Assembly: GCF_003060865.1 (NCBI RefSeq)
Contig: NZ_CP028918.1
Coordinates: 2,096,001 to 2,160,000 of the forward strand
DNA: 64,000 bases
Direction of reading: 5' to 3'
DNA from: Gemmobacter aquarius
Lineage (GTDB): Bacteria > Pseudomonadota > Alphaproteobacteria > Rhodobacterales > Rhodobacteraceae
Below the pieces are notes generated by a model that ran no database searches, was not told the origin of the DNA, and worked only from the letters and a program-made list of their open reading frames with translations. Below are positions 1 through 8,677 of the stretch, one piece after another. Positions within the stretch are counted from its first letter, which is position 1. The number at the start of each line of letters is the position of its first letter. Made by a program: the position numbers and the translations under genes.

Positions 1-1425
1 GATGATAACCTCGTCGGGCTGCGTCGCCAGCACCATCGCGGCATCGGCATAGCTGTTGAAATGGAAGGCCACGCCCTTCTTTTCACATTGCGCCATGCGC
101 CACGCGATGACCGAGATCATCTCGCGCCGCCGCTCGTCCTGCGCGGTCAGGCGTATCTGCCCGCCCGCGCGGTCGGCGGCCTCGAACACCGTCACCGCGT
201 GCCCGCGCTCGGCCGCGACCCGTGCGGCTTCCACCCCCGCAGGCCCCGCGCCGACGATGGTGATCCGCTTTTTCGCCGCAGCCACAGGTATCACATGCGG
301 CATCGTCTCTTCGCGGCCCGTGGCGGGGTTGTGCAGGCAAAAGGCCAGCCCGCCCTGATAGATGCGGTCCAGACAGTAATTCGCGCCCACGCAAGGGCGT
401 ATGTCATCCTCGCGCTTCTCGATGATCTTGCGCACGATATGCGGGTCGGCCATATGCGCCCGCGTCATCCCCACCATATCCAGCTTGCCGCTGGCAATCG
501 CATGGCGCGCGGTGGCCACATCGGGAATCCGCGCCGCGTGAAAGGTGGGAAAGCCCGTCGCCGCCCGTATCTCGCCCGCGAAATCCAGATGCGGTGCGCT
601 TTTCATGCCCTGAATCGGGATCAGGTCGGTCAGCGCGGGGTCGGTGTCGATATGCCCCCTGACAACGTTCAGGAAATCGACCAGCCCGCTGTCCTTGAGC
701 TTGTGGCTGACCTCCATCCCCTCGGCGCGGCCCATGCCTCCGGCCATGTCCTGATCGCCGGTATAGCGCAGCCCCACGATGAAATCGGCCCCGCAGCGTT
801 CGCGGATCGCCCGCAGCACATCGAAGGTAAAGCGCAAACGGTTGTCGAGCGACCCGCCATAGGGCGCTTCCAGATCATTGGTCAGCGGCGACCAGAACTG
901 TTCGAGCAGATGGCCATAGGCCTCAAGCTCGATCCCGTCCACGCCCGCTGCCTGCATCCGCTCGGCGGCATCGGCAAAATCGGTGATGATACGGGCAATG
1001 TCCCAATCCTCGATCCGCTTGGGGAAAGCCCGATGCGCCGCCTCGCGTTCATGGCTGGGGGCCACCACGGGCAGCCAGTCGCCCTTGTCCCAGCGCGTGC
1101 GGCGGCCAAGGTGGGTCAACTGGATCATCACCGCCGCGCCGTGGTCGTGACATTCGTCCACCATCCCCTTCATCCAGCCGACGACCTCATCCTTCCATGC
1201 AAGGATGTTGTTGAACACCGGCGGGCTGTCGCGCGCCACGCTTGCCGACCCCGCCGTCATCGTCAGCGCAACCCCCGCCTTGGCGCGTTCGACATGATAG
1301 GCCCGATACCGCCCCTTGGGCATCCCGTCCTCGGGATAGGCCGGCTCGTGGCTGGTAATCATGATGCGGTTTCGCAGCGTCAGATGCTTGAGCTGATAGG
1401 GCTGCAACAGCGGGTCGTTCGACAT
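1..1425 (-). CDS. FMN/4Fe-4S NADH:flavin oxidoreductase, N-methyl demethylase type (3' end outside window)
   Basis: The first 475 residues of a TMADH/2,4-dienoyl-CoA reductase-like enzyme are present; the C-terminal part lies beyond base 1. Residues 1-340 look like the FMN-binding TIM barrel of the old yellow enzyme superfamily. Residues 345-363 hold the Fe-S cysteines and about 386-400 hold a dinucleotide-binding motif (VGAGPAGVEAAR). The N-terminus (MSNDPLLQPYQLKHLTLRN) resembles what I recall of N-methylproline/dimethylglycine demethylases (HpbA/DgcA), so oxidative N-demethylation of a methylated amine is the likely role. Cysteines are at 345, 351 and 363, but position 348, a Cys in trimethylamine dehydrogenase, is Ala. 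The start at 1425 follows a GGAGG. A TetR regulator is divergent. Family placement is firm; the substrate is inferred. Confidence 0.85.
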   Translation of the reverse strand, partial: MSNDPLLQPYQLKHLTLRNRIMITSHEPAYPEDGMPKGRYRAYHVERAKAGVALTMTAGSASVARDSPPVFNNILAWKDEVVGWMKGMVDECHDHGAAVMIQLTHLGRRTRWDKGDWLPVVAPSHEREAAHRAFPKRIEDWDIARIITDFADAAERMQAAGVDGIELEAYGHLLEQFWSPLTNDLEAPYGGSLDNRLRFTFDVLRAIRERCGADFIVGLRYTGDQDMAGGMGRAEGMEVSHKLKDSGLVDFLNVVRGHIDTDPALTDLIPIQGMKSAPHLDFAGEIRAATGFPTFHAARIPDVATARHAIASGKLDMVGMTRAHMADPHIVRKIIEKREDDIRPCVGANYCLDRIYQGGLAFCLHNPATGREETMPHVIPVAAAKKRITIVGAGPAGVEAARVAAERGHAVTVFEAADRAGGQIRLTAQDERRREMISVIAWRMAQCEKKGVAFHFNSYADAAMVLATQPDEVII

Positions 1426-1460
1426 CGGGGCCTCCTGATGGGTTGCCGCCAATCTCGCAT

Positions 1461-1482
1461 AATGTTCAGTTGTGTCAACATT
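1461..1482. promoter_or_regulatory. Inverted repeat in divergent promoter, candidate TetR operator
   Basis: AATGTT and AACATT arms are separated by 10 bp, between the divergent demethylase and TetR genes. Its place just upstream of both starts fits an operator for the neighbouring TetR protein. Assignment is by position only. Confidence 0.4.
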
Positions 1483-1504
1483 ACATGCACTACAGAACAT
1501 TCTT

Positions 1505-1518
1505 GCGAAGCACTTCGC
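1505..1518. promoter_or_regulatory. Perfect short palindrome upstream of the TetR start
   Basis: GCGAAG-CA-CTTCGC is a perfect 6-bp inverted repeat 20 bp upstream of the TetR start codon. It could be an autoregulatory operator or a second half of the control region; no direct evidence separates these. Confidence 0.35.
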
Positions 1519-1538
1519 ACAGCTCTAGGCTCGGGCGC

Positions 1539-2162
1539 ATGGCAGAGCAGGACAAACCCGAAACCGGATGGCGCGGATCGCGCGAGGGCTGGCTTGACGC
1601 CGCCTATGCCGCACTGGTCCGCGAAGGCGTCGATGCGGTCAAGATCATGCCGCTCGCCGAACAGCTCAAACTCTCGCGCACCAGCTTTTACTGGTTCTTC
1701 AAAGACCGCGAGGCCCTGCTGACCGCCCTCGCCGAACTCTGGGAGGCCCGCACCACCGCCCCCCTGATCGCCGCCACCCGCGACTACGGCGAAACCGAAA
1801 CCGAGGCGATGCTGAACGTGATCGCCTGCTTCCTGAGCGCCGAAACCTTCGACGCAAGGCTCGAATTCGCCATGCGCGGCTGGGGGTTGAAAGACCCCGC
1901 AATCCTGTCGCGCGTGACCGATGCAGACCAGCGCCGCCTCGCCGCCCTCTCGGCCATGCTGGAACGCTGGGGCCATGACGCGCAGGATGCAGACGTGCGG
2001 GCGCGCACCATCTACCTTGTCCAGATCGGCTACATCTCGATGCAAGCCAGCGAGTCGCTCGAAACACGCCTGACCCGCATCCCCAAATATGTCGAAATCT
2101 ACACCGGCCGCCCGCCCGAACCACGCGAAATCGCCCGCTTCCGCGCCCGCTTCGAAAGCTGA
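1539..2162 (+). CDS. TetR/AcrR family regulator
   Basis: 207 residues with an N-terminal TetR helix-turn-helix (residues about 15-60, with LAEQLKLSRTSFYWFFKDRE as the recognition region) and a helical ligand-binding C-terminus of no recognised subfamily. I take the start at 1539 (MAEQDKP) because the upstream part of the open frame runs through the palindromic promoter. It is divergent from the demethylase gene and shares a 113-bp intergenic region containing two inverted repeats. It is therefore likely to be the local repressor, perhaps released by the methylated amine substrate. The ligand is unknown. Confidence 0.85.
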   Translation: MAEQDKPETGWRGSREGWLDAAYAALVREGVDAVKIMPLAEQLKLSRTSFYWFFKDREALLTALAELWEARTTAPLIAATRDYGETETEAMLNVIACFLSAETFDARLEFAMRGWGLKDPAILSRVTDADQRRLAALSAMLERWGHDAQDADVRARTIYLVQIGYISMQASESLETRLTRIPKYVEIYTGRPPEPREIARFRARFES

Positions 2163-2239
2163 CCCTGCCCAAGGGAACACCGCGAAATCAACACCTTCCG
2201 CGCAGTCGCCCGAAAACCCGCCCCGAACCCGCCGCAAGC

Positions 2240-2252
2240 GATAATCATTCTC
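2240..2252. promoter_or_regulatory. Fur/Mur-like half-site upstream of the CDF exporter
   Basis: GATAATCATTCTC, about 65 bp before the CDF start, resembles part of the Fur-family consensus (GATAATGATAATCATTATC). Only one arm plus a partial second arm can be seen, so this is a weak call. A metal-responsive regulator would suit the gene downstream. Confidence 0.25.
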
Positions 2253-2316
2253 AAATTCAACGGGTTGCCCCGATTGCCCGCGCCAGCTAAAGGCGGGAAA
2301 GCAACGGAGAACCCAG

Positions 2317-3204
2317 ATGCAAGCGACACTCAAACTGGCCGTAGGAAGCCTTCTGATCGGTGTCGTGGTGCTGGGCCTCAAGGCGCTGGCATGGCAAATG
2401 ACCGGATCGGTCGCGCTTTTGTCGGATGCGCTGGAAAGCACCGTAAACGTGGCCACCGCGATCGCAGCACTGGTCGCCATCAAGATCGCCGCACGCCCGG
2501 CAGACGCCAATCACCCCTACGGCCACCACAAGGCCGAATTCTTCAGCGCCGTCCTCGAAGGCGTGATGATCATCGTCGCCGCCCTGCTGATCCTGCACGA
2601 AGCCTACAAGGGTCTGCAAAGCCCGAGCATCCTCGACGCACCCCTACAGGGCCTCATGGTCAACGGCCTTGCCAGCGTCCTGAACGGCATCTGGTGCTGG
2701 GTTCTCATGACCCGCGGTCGCAGATTTCGCTCGCCCGCGCTGGTCGCCGATGGCAGGCACCTTCAGTCTGATGTGATCTCGTCGATCGGCGTCACCTTCG
2801 GCGTGCTACTGGCGATCGAAACCGGCTGGGCCGCGCTCGACCCGTTGCTTGCAGGGATCGTGGCGCTCAACATCCTGTGGTCGGGCTGGAAGGTGATGGC
2901 AACCTCGCTGAGCGGGCTGATGGACGAAGCCGTGCCCGACGAGACGATGACCAAAATCCGCAACGTCATCTCGGCCGAGGCGATCGGCGCGCTAGAAGCC
3001 CATGACCTGCGGACCCGTCATGCGGGCAAGGTGACCTTCATCGATTTCCACCTTGTCGTGCCCGGCACCACCTCGGTCGCCGACGCGCACGAAATCTGCG
3101 ACCGGATCGAGCGGGAAATGAAACTCAAGGTGCCCGATGCGATGGTGACGATCCACGTCGAACCCGAACACAAGGCAAAGCAGACCGGCATCATCGTGCT
3201 TTGA
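2317..3204 (+). CDS. Cation diffusion facilitator (CDF) family metal transporter
   Basis: 295 residues, a normal length for the FieF/CzcD family. It should exchange cytoplasmic divalent metal (Zn, Fe, Co or Mn) for protons across the inner membrane. Several hydrophobic helices fill residues 1-200 and a cytoplasmic ferredoxin-like domain follows (about 205-295, ending in a VTIHVEPE segment typical of the family). Site-A candidates are Asp37 in TM2 (SDALES) and HLQSD in TM5; HPYGHHKAE at 66-74 lies in the loop after TM2. The second Asp of the classic FieF TM2 pair is Ser here, so metal preference may differ. It is monocistronic between the TetR and WYL genes. Confidence 0.9.
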   Translation: MQATLKLAVGSLLIGVVVLGLKALAWQMTGSVALLSDALESTVNVATAIAALVAIKIAARPADANHPYGHHKAEFFSAVLEGVMIIVAALLILHEAYKGLQSPSILDAPLQGLMVNGLASVLNGIWCWVLMTRGRRFRSPALVADGRHLQSDVISSIGVTFGVLLAIETGWAALDPLLAGIVALNILWSGWKVMATSLSGLMDEAVPDETMTKIRNVISAEAIGALEAHDLRTRHAGKVTFIDFHLVVPGTTSVADAHEICDRIEREMKLKVPDAMVTIHVEPEHKAKQTGIIVL

Positions 3205-3277
3205 CTGCGCCTTTTTTTGCGTCGCCCGATGCAGGCTTTTACGCTATAGGTGGCAAAACCTGTCACGGGCGTTAACC

Positions 3278-4276
3278 ATGTCATTCACCAAGGCCGTGGA
3301 CCTGCTCCGCCTCGCCGAAATGGCGACCTCGCGCCATTCGGGTGTGGGCCTGATCGACATCGAGGAGGAATTCGGCGTCGACCGCCGCACCGCGCAGCGC
3401 ATGACGCGCGTGCTGGAAGAGGTCTTCGACACCTGCACCACCCGCACCGATGACGAGCGGCGCAAATACTGGCGGCTCGACGGCAATGCAGCCCGCCTGA
3501 TGCTGGCCCAAGGCATCCGCGACAGTGAACTGGCCGCCCTCGAGATCGCAATCCGCCGCGCGGAACGCGACGGGGCAACGAACGAGGTCAAATCCCTGAA
3601 ATCGCTGCGCGACCGCCTGCTTGCCAGCATGGCCCGCCCCCACGCCCGCCGCGCCGAAAGCGATGCCGAAGCGGTGCTGGAAGCCTATGGTTTCGCCTCG
3701 CGTCCCGGCCCGCGCGTGCGGACTGCCCATCTCGTCCTCGAAACCGTGGCCGAGGCGCTGAAAGGTCCGAACCTTCTGACCATCACCTACGCGGGCGGCA
3801 GCAGGCCCGACGGAGCCGACCGCATCATCGAACCCTACGGCATGCTGCTTGGCACCCGCCGCTATCTCGTGGCCAAGGTCAAAGGCGGCAACGGCCGTTT
3901 GCAGCACTTCCGGCTCGACCGGATCACGGCGGCGCGGCTGGAAGCCTCGTCCTTTGCCCGTGACCCCGATTTCAACCTCGAAGCCCATGCCGCCCGCGCC
4001 TTCGGCAGCTACCATGCCGAGGAAGAATTCACCGAAACCATATGGCGCTTCGCCGCCCGCGCCGCCGCCGTCGCCCGCGACTTCATCTTCCACCCCCTGC
4101 AAGAAGTGACGGAGGAAGCAGACGGCAGCCTGACCGTCCGCTTCCAGGCCTCCGGCCACCTCGAAATGGCATGGCACCTCTACCTCTGGGGTGACGCGGT
4201 CGAGGTTCTGGCCCCCGACCGCCTCCGCGACATGGTGGCAGGCTACCAGCGCAGGGATTTCCCCGCGCTGCCCTGA
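3278..4276 (+). CDS. WYL-domain transcriptional regulator (YafY type)
   Basis: 332 residues. An N-terminal winged helix (about 1-60, containing DIEEEFGVDRRTAQRMTRVLEE) is followed by a WYL domain around 155-215 (LLTITYAGG, IIEPYGMLLGTRRYLVAKV, FRLDRI) and a C-terminal WCX-like region. Such proteins are DNA-binding regulators that may sense nucleic acid or nucleotide ligands; many sit near DNA damage or defence genes. A DNA exonuclease pair lies 0.7 kb downstream beyond a convergent MerR gene, but no operon link is visible. It looks like a single-gene transcript. Confidence 0.85.
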   Translation: MSFTKAVDLLRLAEMATSRHSGVGLIDIEEEFGVDRRTAQRMTRVLEEVFDTCTTRTDDERRKYWRLDGNAARLMLAQGIRDSELAALEIAIRRAERDGATNEVKSLKSLRDRLLASMARPHARRAESDAEAVLEAYGFASRPGPRVRTAHLVLETVAEALKGPNLLTITYAGGSRPDGADRIIEPYGMLLGTRRYLVAKVKGGNGRLQHFRLDRITAARLEASSFARDPDFNLEAHAARAFGSYHAEEEFTETIWRFAARAAAVARDFIFHPLQEVTEEADGSLTVRFQASGHLEMAWHLYLWGDAVEVLAPDRLRDMVAGYQRRDFPALP

Positions 4277-4398
4277 CCCGTCAACCCGCCCGCACAGGAC
4301 CACGCGCACCACCTGCCCCGCATCCGCAGTCGATCTTCGGGCATTTCACGAACCGCCGCGAGGTCCGCACCATGCCCGAATGCGGTGATGGTCATTCC

Positions 4399-4743
4399 CT
4401 ATCCCTTTGCAACATAGGCCCGCAGCGCCGCCTCGACCGCGCGCAAAACCGCATCAACGTCGATCGCCTCGGGGGAAATTCCCGGAATCACCCGCAGTTC
4501 GACGCCGCCCGCCTGAAGGATCGGCACGGCATCATCAAAGGCCATCAGGACCTTGATCGAGCCCGGCTTCATCCCCATCCGGTGCAGCGCCAGATACCGC
4601 TGGCCTTTCAGAACATGCGTCTCGTCATAGCCATCCGCCGCGCGCCCGGTCTTGGCCGCCGGAGGAAGGATCCCCTCGGCAATCAGAAAGCGGATCTGTC
4701 GCGCCGGAACGCCAAGACGTGTCGCAAGGTCATTCAAAGTCAT
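4399..4743 (-). CDS. MerR-like helix-turn-helix regulator
   Basis: 114 residues. The N-terminus (MTLNDLATRLGVPARQIRFLIAEG) is a MerR-type winged helix, and HVLKGQRYLALHRMGMKPGSIKVLM is the second recognition segment. The rest is a short alpha-helical tail with no Cys-rich metal site. The start at 4743 gives a domain that begins exactly at the helix-turn-helix; an in-frame Met 12 codons upstream is possible. It is divergent from the SbcD-like gene, with a long perfect inverted repeat in between, so it probably controls itself and perhaps the nuclease pair. The inducer is unknown. Confidence 0.75.
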   Translation of the reverse strand: MTLNDLATRLGVPARQIRFLIAEGILPPAAKTGRAADGYDETHVLKGQRYLALHRMGMKPGSIKVLMAFDDAVPILQAGGVELRVIPGISPEAIDVDAVLRAVEAALRAYVAKG

Positions 4744-4782
4744 CTGGCAAGGCCATGTCGGGCTAAAACGAGACATAAAGTG

Positions 4783-4817
4783 TGTCACGTTTATTCGTCT
4801 GTCAAAAGAACGTGACA
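4783..4817. promoter_or_regulatory. 9-bp perfect inverted repeat in MerR/nuclease intergenic region
   Basis: TGTCACGTT (4783-4791) and AACGTGACA (4809-4817) are perfect arms 17 bp apart, in the 209-bp region between the MerR gene and the exonuclease gene. This spacing and symmetry suit a dimeric activator or repressor. The MerR protein next door is the obvious candidate, by position only. Confidence 0.5.
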
Positions 4818-4952
4818 AAATTTTTGTCTTGATCGCGCAGCCAGCGCAAGTCCTAACTAAGCTGACGGGGCGACAGATTCTGGCACCCCCCTGATCTATC
4901 ATTAACCAAGGGCAGATTCGGCCCTGACCCACGGTAATTTCAGGAGGCTCCC

Positions 4953-6089
4953 TTGCCCCCCTTCCGCTTCATCCATTCCGCCGACCTCCACCTCGGCCGC
5001 CGTTTTGGCAGCTATCCCGAAGACCTGCGCGGCCGTCTGGTCGAAGCGCGGCACAACGCGATCCACAGCCTCGCTTCCGCCGCGCAATTCCATCAGGCGA
5101 ACCACATCCTGATCGCGGGCGACCTCTTCGACAGCGAAACCCCGACCGATCCGGTCTGGCGGCAGGCGCTGGCGGCGATGGGCGCGAACCCCGATCATCA
5201 CTGGTGGATCATCCCCGGCAACCATGACAGCCTCGCCCCTGAATCGCTCTGGTCGCGCATTCGCGAACAGGCCCCCGCCAACGTGCATCTCCTCGACGAT
5301 GTCGAACCCGTGGAAATCACCCCGAACGTCTTCCTGCTGCCCGCCCCGCTGCCCCGCCGCTATCCGGGCCGTGACCTGACCGCCCATATGAACGGCACGG
5401 AAACCGACCCCCGCGCCTTCCGCATCGGCCTCGCCCATGGCTCGATCCAGAACTTCTCGGAAGAAGGCGCACGCACCGAAGACACCATCCCGCCCGACCG
5501 CGCCGCATCCGCCCGCCTTGATTACCTCGCGCTTGGCGACTGGCACGGACATGTCCGCGTCGGCGACCGCACATGGTATCCCGGCACACCCGAACGCGAT
5601 GCCTTCACCCATGACGGGCGCGGCACCTGCATCTGCGTCACCCTCACCGCGCCGGGCGCTCCGCCACAGGTCGAAACCTTCCCGACGGGCCGCTTTGCGT
5701 GGCATGACGAAGTGCTCCCCCTCGTCCCCGGCCAGAATGCCGCCTCCGCCCTCGCGGCCCTCCTGCCGCCCGACCGTGCCGAACGCCGCGACCACCTGAT
5801 GCGCATCCGCGCCGCAGGCCGCGCCACGCTGGCCGAACATGCCGCCCTGACGGAAGCAGCAGCCGCAGTCGCCCCCGACTTCGCATGGTTCGCACTCGAC
5901 ACCACCGCCCTCGCGACCGAGGTCGAAGCCACCGACCTCGACGACATCGACCGTGCCGGAGCACTCCGGCTTGCCGCCGACCGCCTGAAAGACCGCGCCG
6001 AAGATGCGGCCCTCGACGGCGAAACCCGCCGCACGGCCGCAGCCGCCCTCAACCGCCTTTACGGCTACCTGCGCGAGGACCGGACATGA
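4953..6089 (+). CDS. SbcD/YhaO-like metallophosphoesterase, DNA repair exonuclease subunit
   Basis: 378 residues. Mre11/SbcD nuclease motifs are clear: motif I at 9-15 (SADLHLG; Asp11, His13), AGDLFD near 52-57 and PGNHD near 88-92. The enzyme should bind two metal ions (usually Mn) and process DNA ends together with an SMC-like ATPase, which is the next gene. The reading frame starts with TTG at 4953, 5 bases after CAGGAGG; no better ATG exists in this frame. The stop overlaps the next start (ATGA), so the two are translationally coupled. YhaO of Bacillus is the closest family in domain layout. Confidence 0.9.
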   Translation: MPPFRFIHSADLHLGRRFGSYPEDLRGRLVEARHNAIHSLASAAQFHQANHILIAGDLFDSETPTDPVWRQALAAMGANPDHHWWIIPGNHDSLAPESLWSRIREQAPANVHLLDDVEPVEITPNVFLLPAPLPRRYPGRDLTAHMNGTETDPRAFRIGLAHGSIQNFSEEGARTEDTIPPDRAASARLDYLALGDWHGHVRVGDRTWYPGTPERDAFTHDGRGTCICVTLTAPGAPPQVETFPTGRFAWHDEVLPLVPGQNAASALAALLPPDRAERRDHLMRIRAAGRATLAEHAALTEAAAAVAPDFAWFALDTTALATEVEATDLDDIDRAGALRLAADRLKDRAEDAALDGETRRTAAAALNRLYGYLREDRT

Positions 6090-8677
6090 AACTCCTCTCC
6101 ATCGAACTCTCCGACGTCCGCCGCTTCGTCGCCCCCGTCCGCATCGAAGGTATCGGCCCCGGCCTGAACGTGCTCTGCGCGCCCAACGAATTCGGCAAAT
6201 CCACCCTTTTCGACGCGCTGCAAGCCCTGTTCTTCCAACCCCACCGCTCGAAATCCAAGGAAATCAACGCCCTGCGCCCGCATGTCGGCGGCTCGCCCTG
6301 CGTCACGATCGAGGTCGAACTGAACGGAACCAGCTACACCCTGTCCAAACGCTGGCTCGGCAAGGCGCAGGCAACGGTGCATCGCAGCGGCACGCTCATC
6401 CACCAAGCCGACGACGCCGAAGCCTTCATCTCCGCCCTCGTAAAGGCCGAAGGCGATGGCGGCCCCGCAGGCCTATTGTGGGTGCGTCAGGGGCTGACAC
6501 GGCTCGAAGGCGAAGGCGACACCCCCACCGAAAAGACCGCCGCCAAAGCTGCCCGCCGCAACCTGATGACTTCGGTCACAGGCGAGGTCGAAGCCCTGAC
6601 CGGCGGCCGCCGCATGGACAAGGCGCTTGCCCGCACGCGTGAGGAACTGGCGAAATACGTCACCGCCACAGGCAGGCCGTTCAAGGGCGGCCCCCTCTCC
6701 GATGCCGAAGCCCTCGTCGCCACCCTTAGCGAAGACAAGACGCGCCTCGAAACCACCGCCCGCCAACTGACCGCTGCCCTCCAGCGCCGCCGCGAGGTTG
6801 TCAAATCCCTGACCATCCTCTCCGCACCGGATGAGGTCGAAGCCCGCCAGACCCGCCTTACCGAAGCCACCCGTCACCTCGACGAAGCCAAGCGCCACGC
6901 AGATGCGCTCGCCACCGCCGCCCTCACCCTGCAAAGCGCGGAACTGGCGCAGGCCAACCTGTCCGACCGCCTGTCGAATCTGAACCGTGCGAAATCCGCC
7001 TGCGCGAAAGCCGCAGCCGACCTGCAAGCCGCCGAAGCCACAGCCCGCATCGCGAAAGACGCAAGCGCAGACGCCGAAGCCGCCCTTACCCCCCATGCCG
7101 CAGCCCTCGCCGCCGCCCGCAGCGCCAAGATCGCCGCCGATGCCGAACTGGCCGAGGCGAACCGCGCCTTCGCAACCCAAGCCGCCGTCGCTCGCCGCAA
7201 CGACCTCGCCGAGCGCATCGCCAAGTCCCGCGCCCTGACGGAACGCCGCGCACCCTTGGCGCAAGCCGCCGCACGCGGCCCCGACGCCAAGGCACTGGCC
7301 AACCTGCAAAATCTGTCGCAGGCCGCAGCCCTCGAACGCGCCCTGCGCGACCGCAGCGCCGCGCAGATCACCGTCCACCACACCGGCCCCGCCCGCGTAA
7401 CCAGCAACGGAAACCCCGTTCCCGAAACCCCGCTTCCCCTGCTGGCCGAAACCCGCTTCGACATGCCGGGCCTCGGGCACTTCACCGTCAAACCCGCCGC
7501 CGGAAACGACAGCGACGATCTCGCCCGCGCCGAAGCGGCCCTCGCCGCCGCCCTGTCGCACCTCGGCCAGCCCGATCTGGCCACCGCTCAAGCCGCAGCG
7601 ACCGCACGCTCTGACGCAACCGCCGCCTTGCGCGATCTCGACTCCGCCCTCGCCTCCCTTGCCCCGCAGGGCCTGCCCTCGCTCGAAGCCGAACTGTCCG
7701 CCCTGCCCGAAGCCATCCCGCCCCGCGCGAACCTGCCCACCGTGGCCGAAGCGCAGACCGCAGCCGATCACGCAAGCATCGCCCTGCAAGCCGCTGAAAC
7801 CGAATATGATTCCACCCGCAGCGAAGCCGAACGCCTGCGCACCGCCGAAGTCCGCGCCAGCGTAAACGCAGCCAGCCTCGCCACCGAACGCGCCCGCACC
7901 GAAGCCGCCCTCGCCGCCTTCGGCCCCGATGCCGAAGCCACCCTCGCCCCGCAACTGGCCAACGCCACAACAACGCTCACCGCAGCCCGCGCCAACCACG
8001 CGGCACTTCTCGCCGCCGCTCCCGACCTGATCGCCGCCAAAGCCGGTTTCGACCGCGCCACCTCCATCGTCGAAAGCGCCCGCAACGATACCACGCGCCT
8101 GCAAATGGAACGCGCCCAACTCGATACGGAAATCAAGATCCAGTCCGGAGCGGGCGTCATGGAGGACCTCGCCGACACCACGACCCGCCTTGCCGCAGCC
8201 ACCGAAACCCTCGCCACCATCAGCTTCGAAGTCGCCGTCCTCAAGGAACTCGCAGCCACGCTAGAGGCCGCCCGCAACGAAGCCCGCGACCGATATTTCG
8301 AACCCGTCCTCGCCGAACTGCGGCCCCTCCTGCGGATGCTCTGGCCCGATGCCGAACTGCGCCTCGATGGCGAAAGCCTGCTTCCCACCGCCCTCGTCCG
8401 CGACGGGCGCGAAGAACCGCTGTCGATCCTGTCAGGCGGCACGCAGGAACAGATCGCCCTCCTCGTCCGCCTCGCCTTCGCCCGCCTGCTCGCCTCGCGC
8501 GGGCAGCCCGCCCCGATCATCTTCGACGACGCGCTGGTCTACACCGACGACGACCGCATCGAAAAGATGTTCAACGCCCTGCACGCGCAAGCATCGGGCC
8601 AGCAGATCATCGTACTCAGCTGTCGCCAACGGGCCTTTCGCGATCTCGGCGGAACCACCCTATCCCTGCAAGAATGA
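6086..8677 (+). CDS. SbcC/YhaN-like SMC-family ATPase (AAA domain, long coiled coil)
   Basis: 863 residues. The Walker A is APNEFGKST (32-40); the C-terminal half-ATPase has an LSGGTQEQ signature near 781, Walker B IIFDDAL near 811 and an H-loop-like VLSCRQRAF near the end. The middle 600 residues are Ala/Glu/Arg-rich and coiled-coil-like. A central stretch (about 435-480, TVHHTGPARVTSNGNP) breaks the coil but has no CxxC zinc hook. Together with the upstream phosphoesterase it should form a Rad50/Mre11-like complex that tethers and trims DNA ends. The second acidic Walker B residue is Asp where Glu is usual. Confidence 0.9.
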   Translation: MKLLSIELSDVRRFVAPVRIEGIGPGLNVLCAPNEFGKSTLFDALQALFFQPHRSKSKEINALRPHVGGSPCVTIEVELNGTSYTLSKRWLGKAQATVHRSGTLIHQADDAEAFISALVKAEGDGGPAGLLWVRQGLTRLEGEGDTPTEKTAAKAARRNLMTSVTGEVEALTGGRRMDKALARTREELAKYVTATGRPFKGGPLSDAEALVATLSEDKTRLETTARQLTAALQRRREVVKSLTILSAPDEVEARQTRLTEATRHLDEAKRHADALATAALTLQSAELAQANLSDRLSNLNRAKSACAKAAADLQAAEATARIAKDASADAEAALTPHAAALAAARSAKIAADAELAEANRAFATQAAVARRNDLAERIAKSRALTERRAPLAQAAARGPDAKALANLQNLSQAAALERALRDRSAAQITVHHTGPARVTSNGNPVPETPLPLLAETRFDMPGLGHFTVKPAAGNDSDDLARAEAALAAALSHLGQPDLATAQAAATARSDATAALRDLDSALASLAPQGLPSLEAELSALPEAIPPRANLPTVAEAQTAADHASIALQAAETEYDSTRSEAERLRTAEVRASVNAASLATERARTEAALAAFGPDAEATLAPQLANATTTLTAARANHAALLAAAPDLIAAKAGFDRATSIVESARNDTTRLQMERAQLDTEIKIQSGAGVMEDLADTTTRLAAATETLATISFEVAVLKELAATLEAARNEARDRYFEPVLAELRPLLRMLWPDAELRLDGESLLPTALVRDGREEPLSILSGGTQEQIALLVRLAFARLLASRGQPAPIIFDDALVYTDDDRIEKMFNALHAQASGQQIIVLSCRQRAFRDLGGTTLSLQE

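Noticed and set aside
3205..3277. Terminator after the CDF gene (T7 run)
   Set aside because: The T run is not preceded by a stable hairpin.
6473..8119. Long minus-strand frame opposite the SbcC-like ATPase, Gly-rich
   Set aside because: It is an antisense artefact of the GC-rich coiled-coil gene; the opposite strand has clear ATPase motifs.
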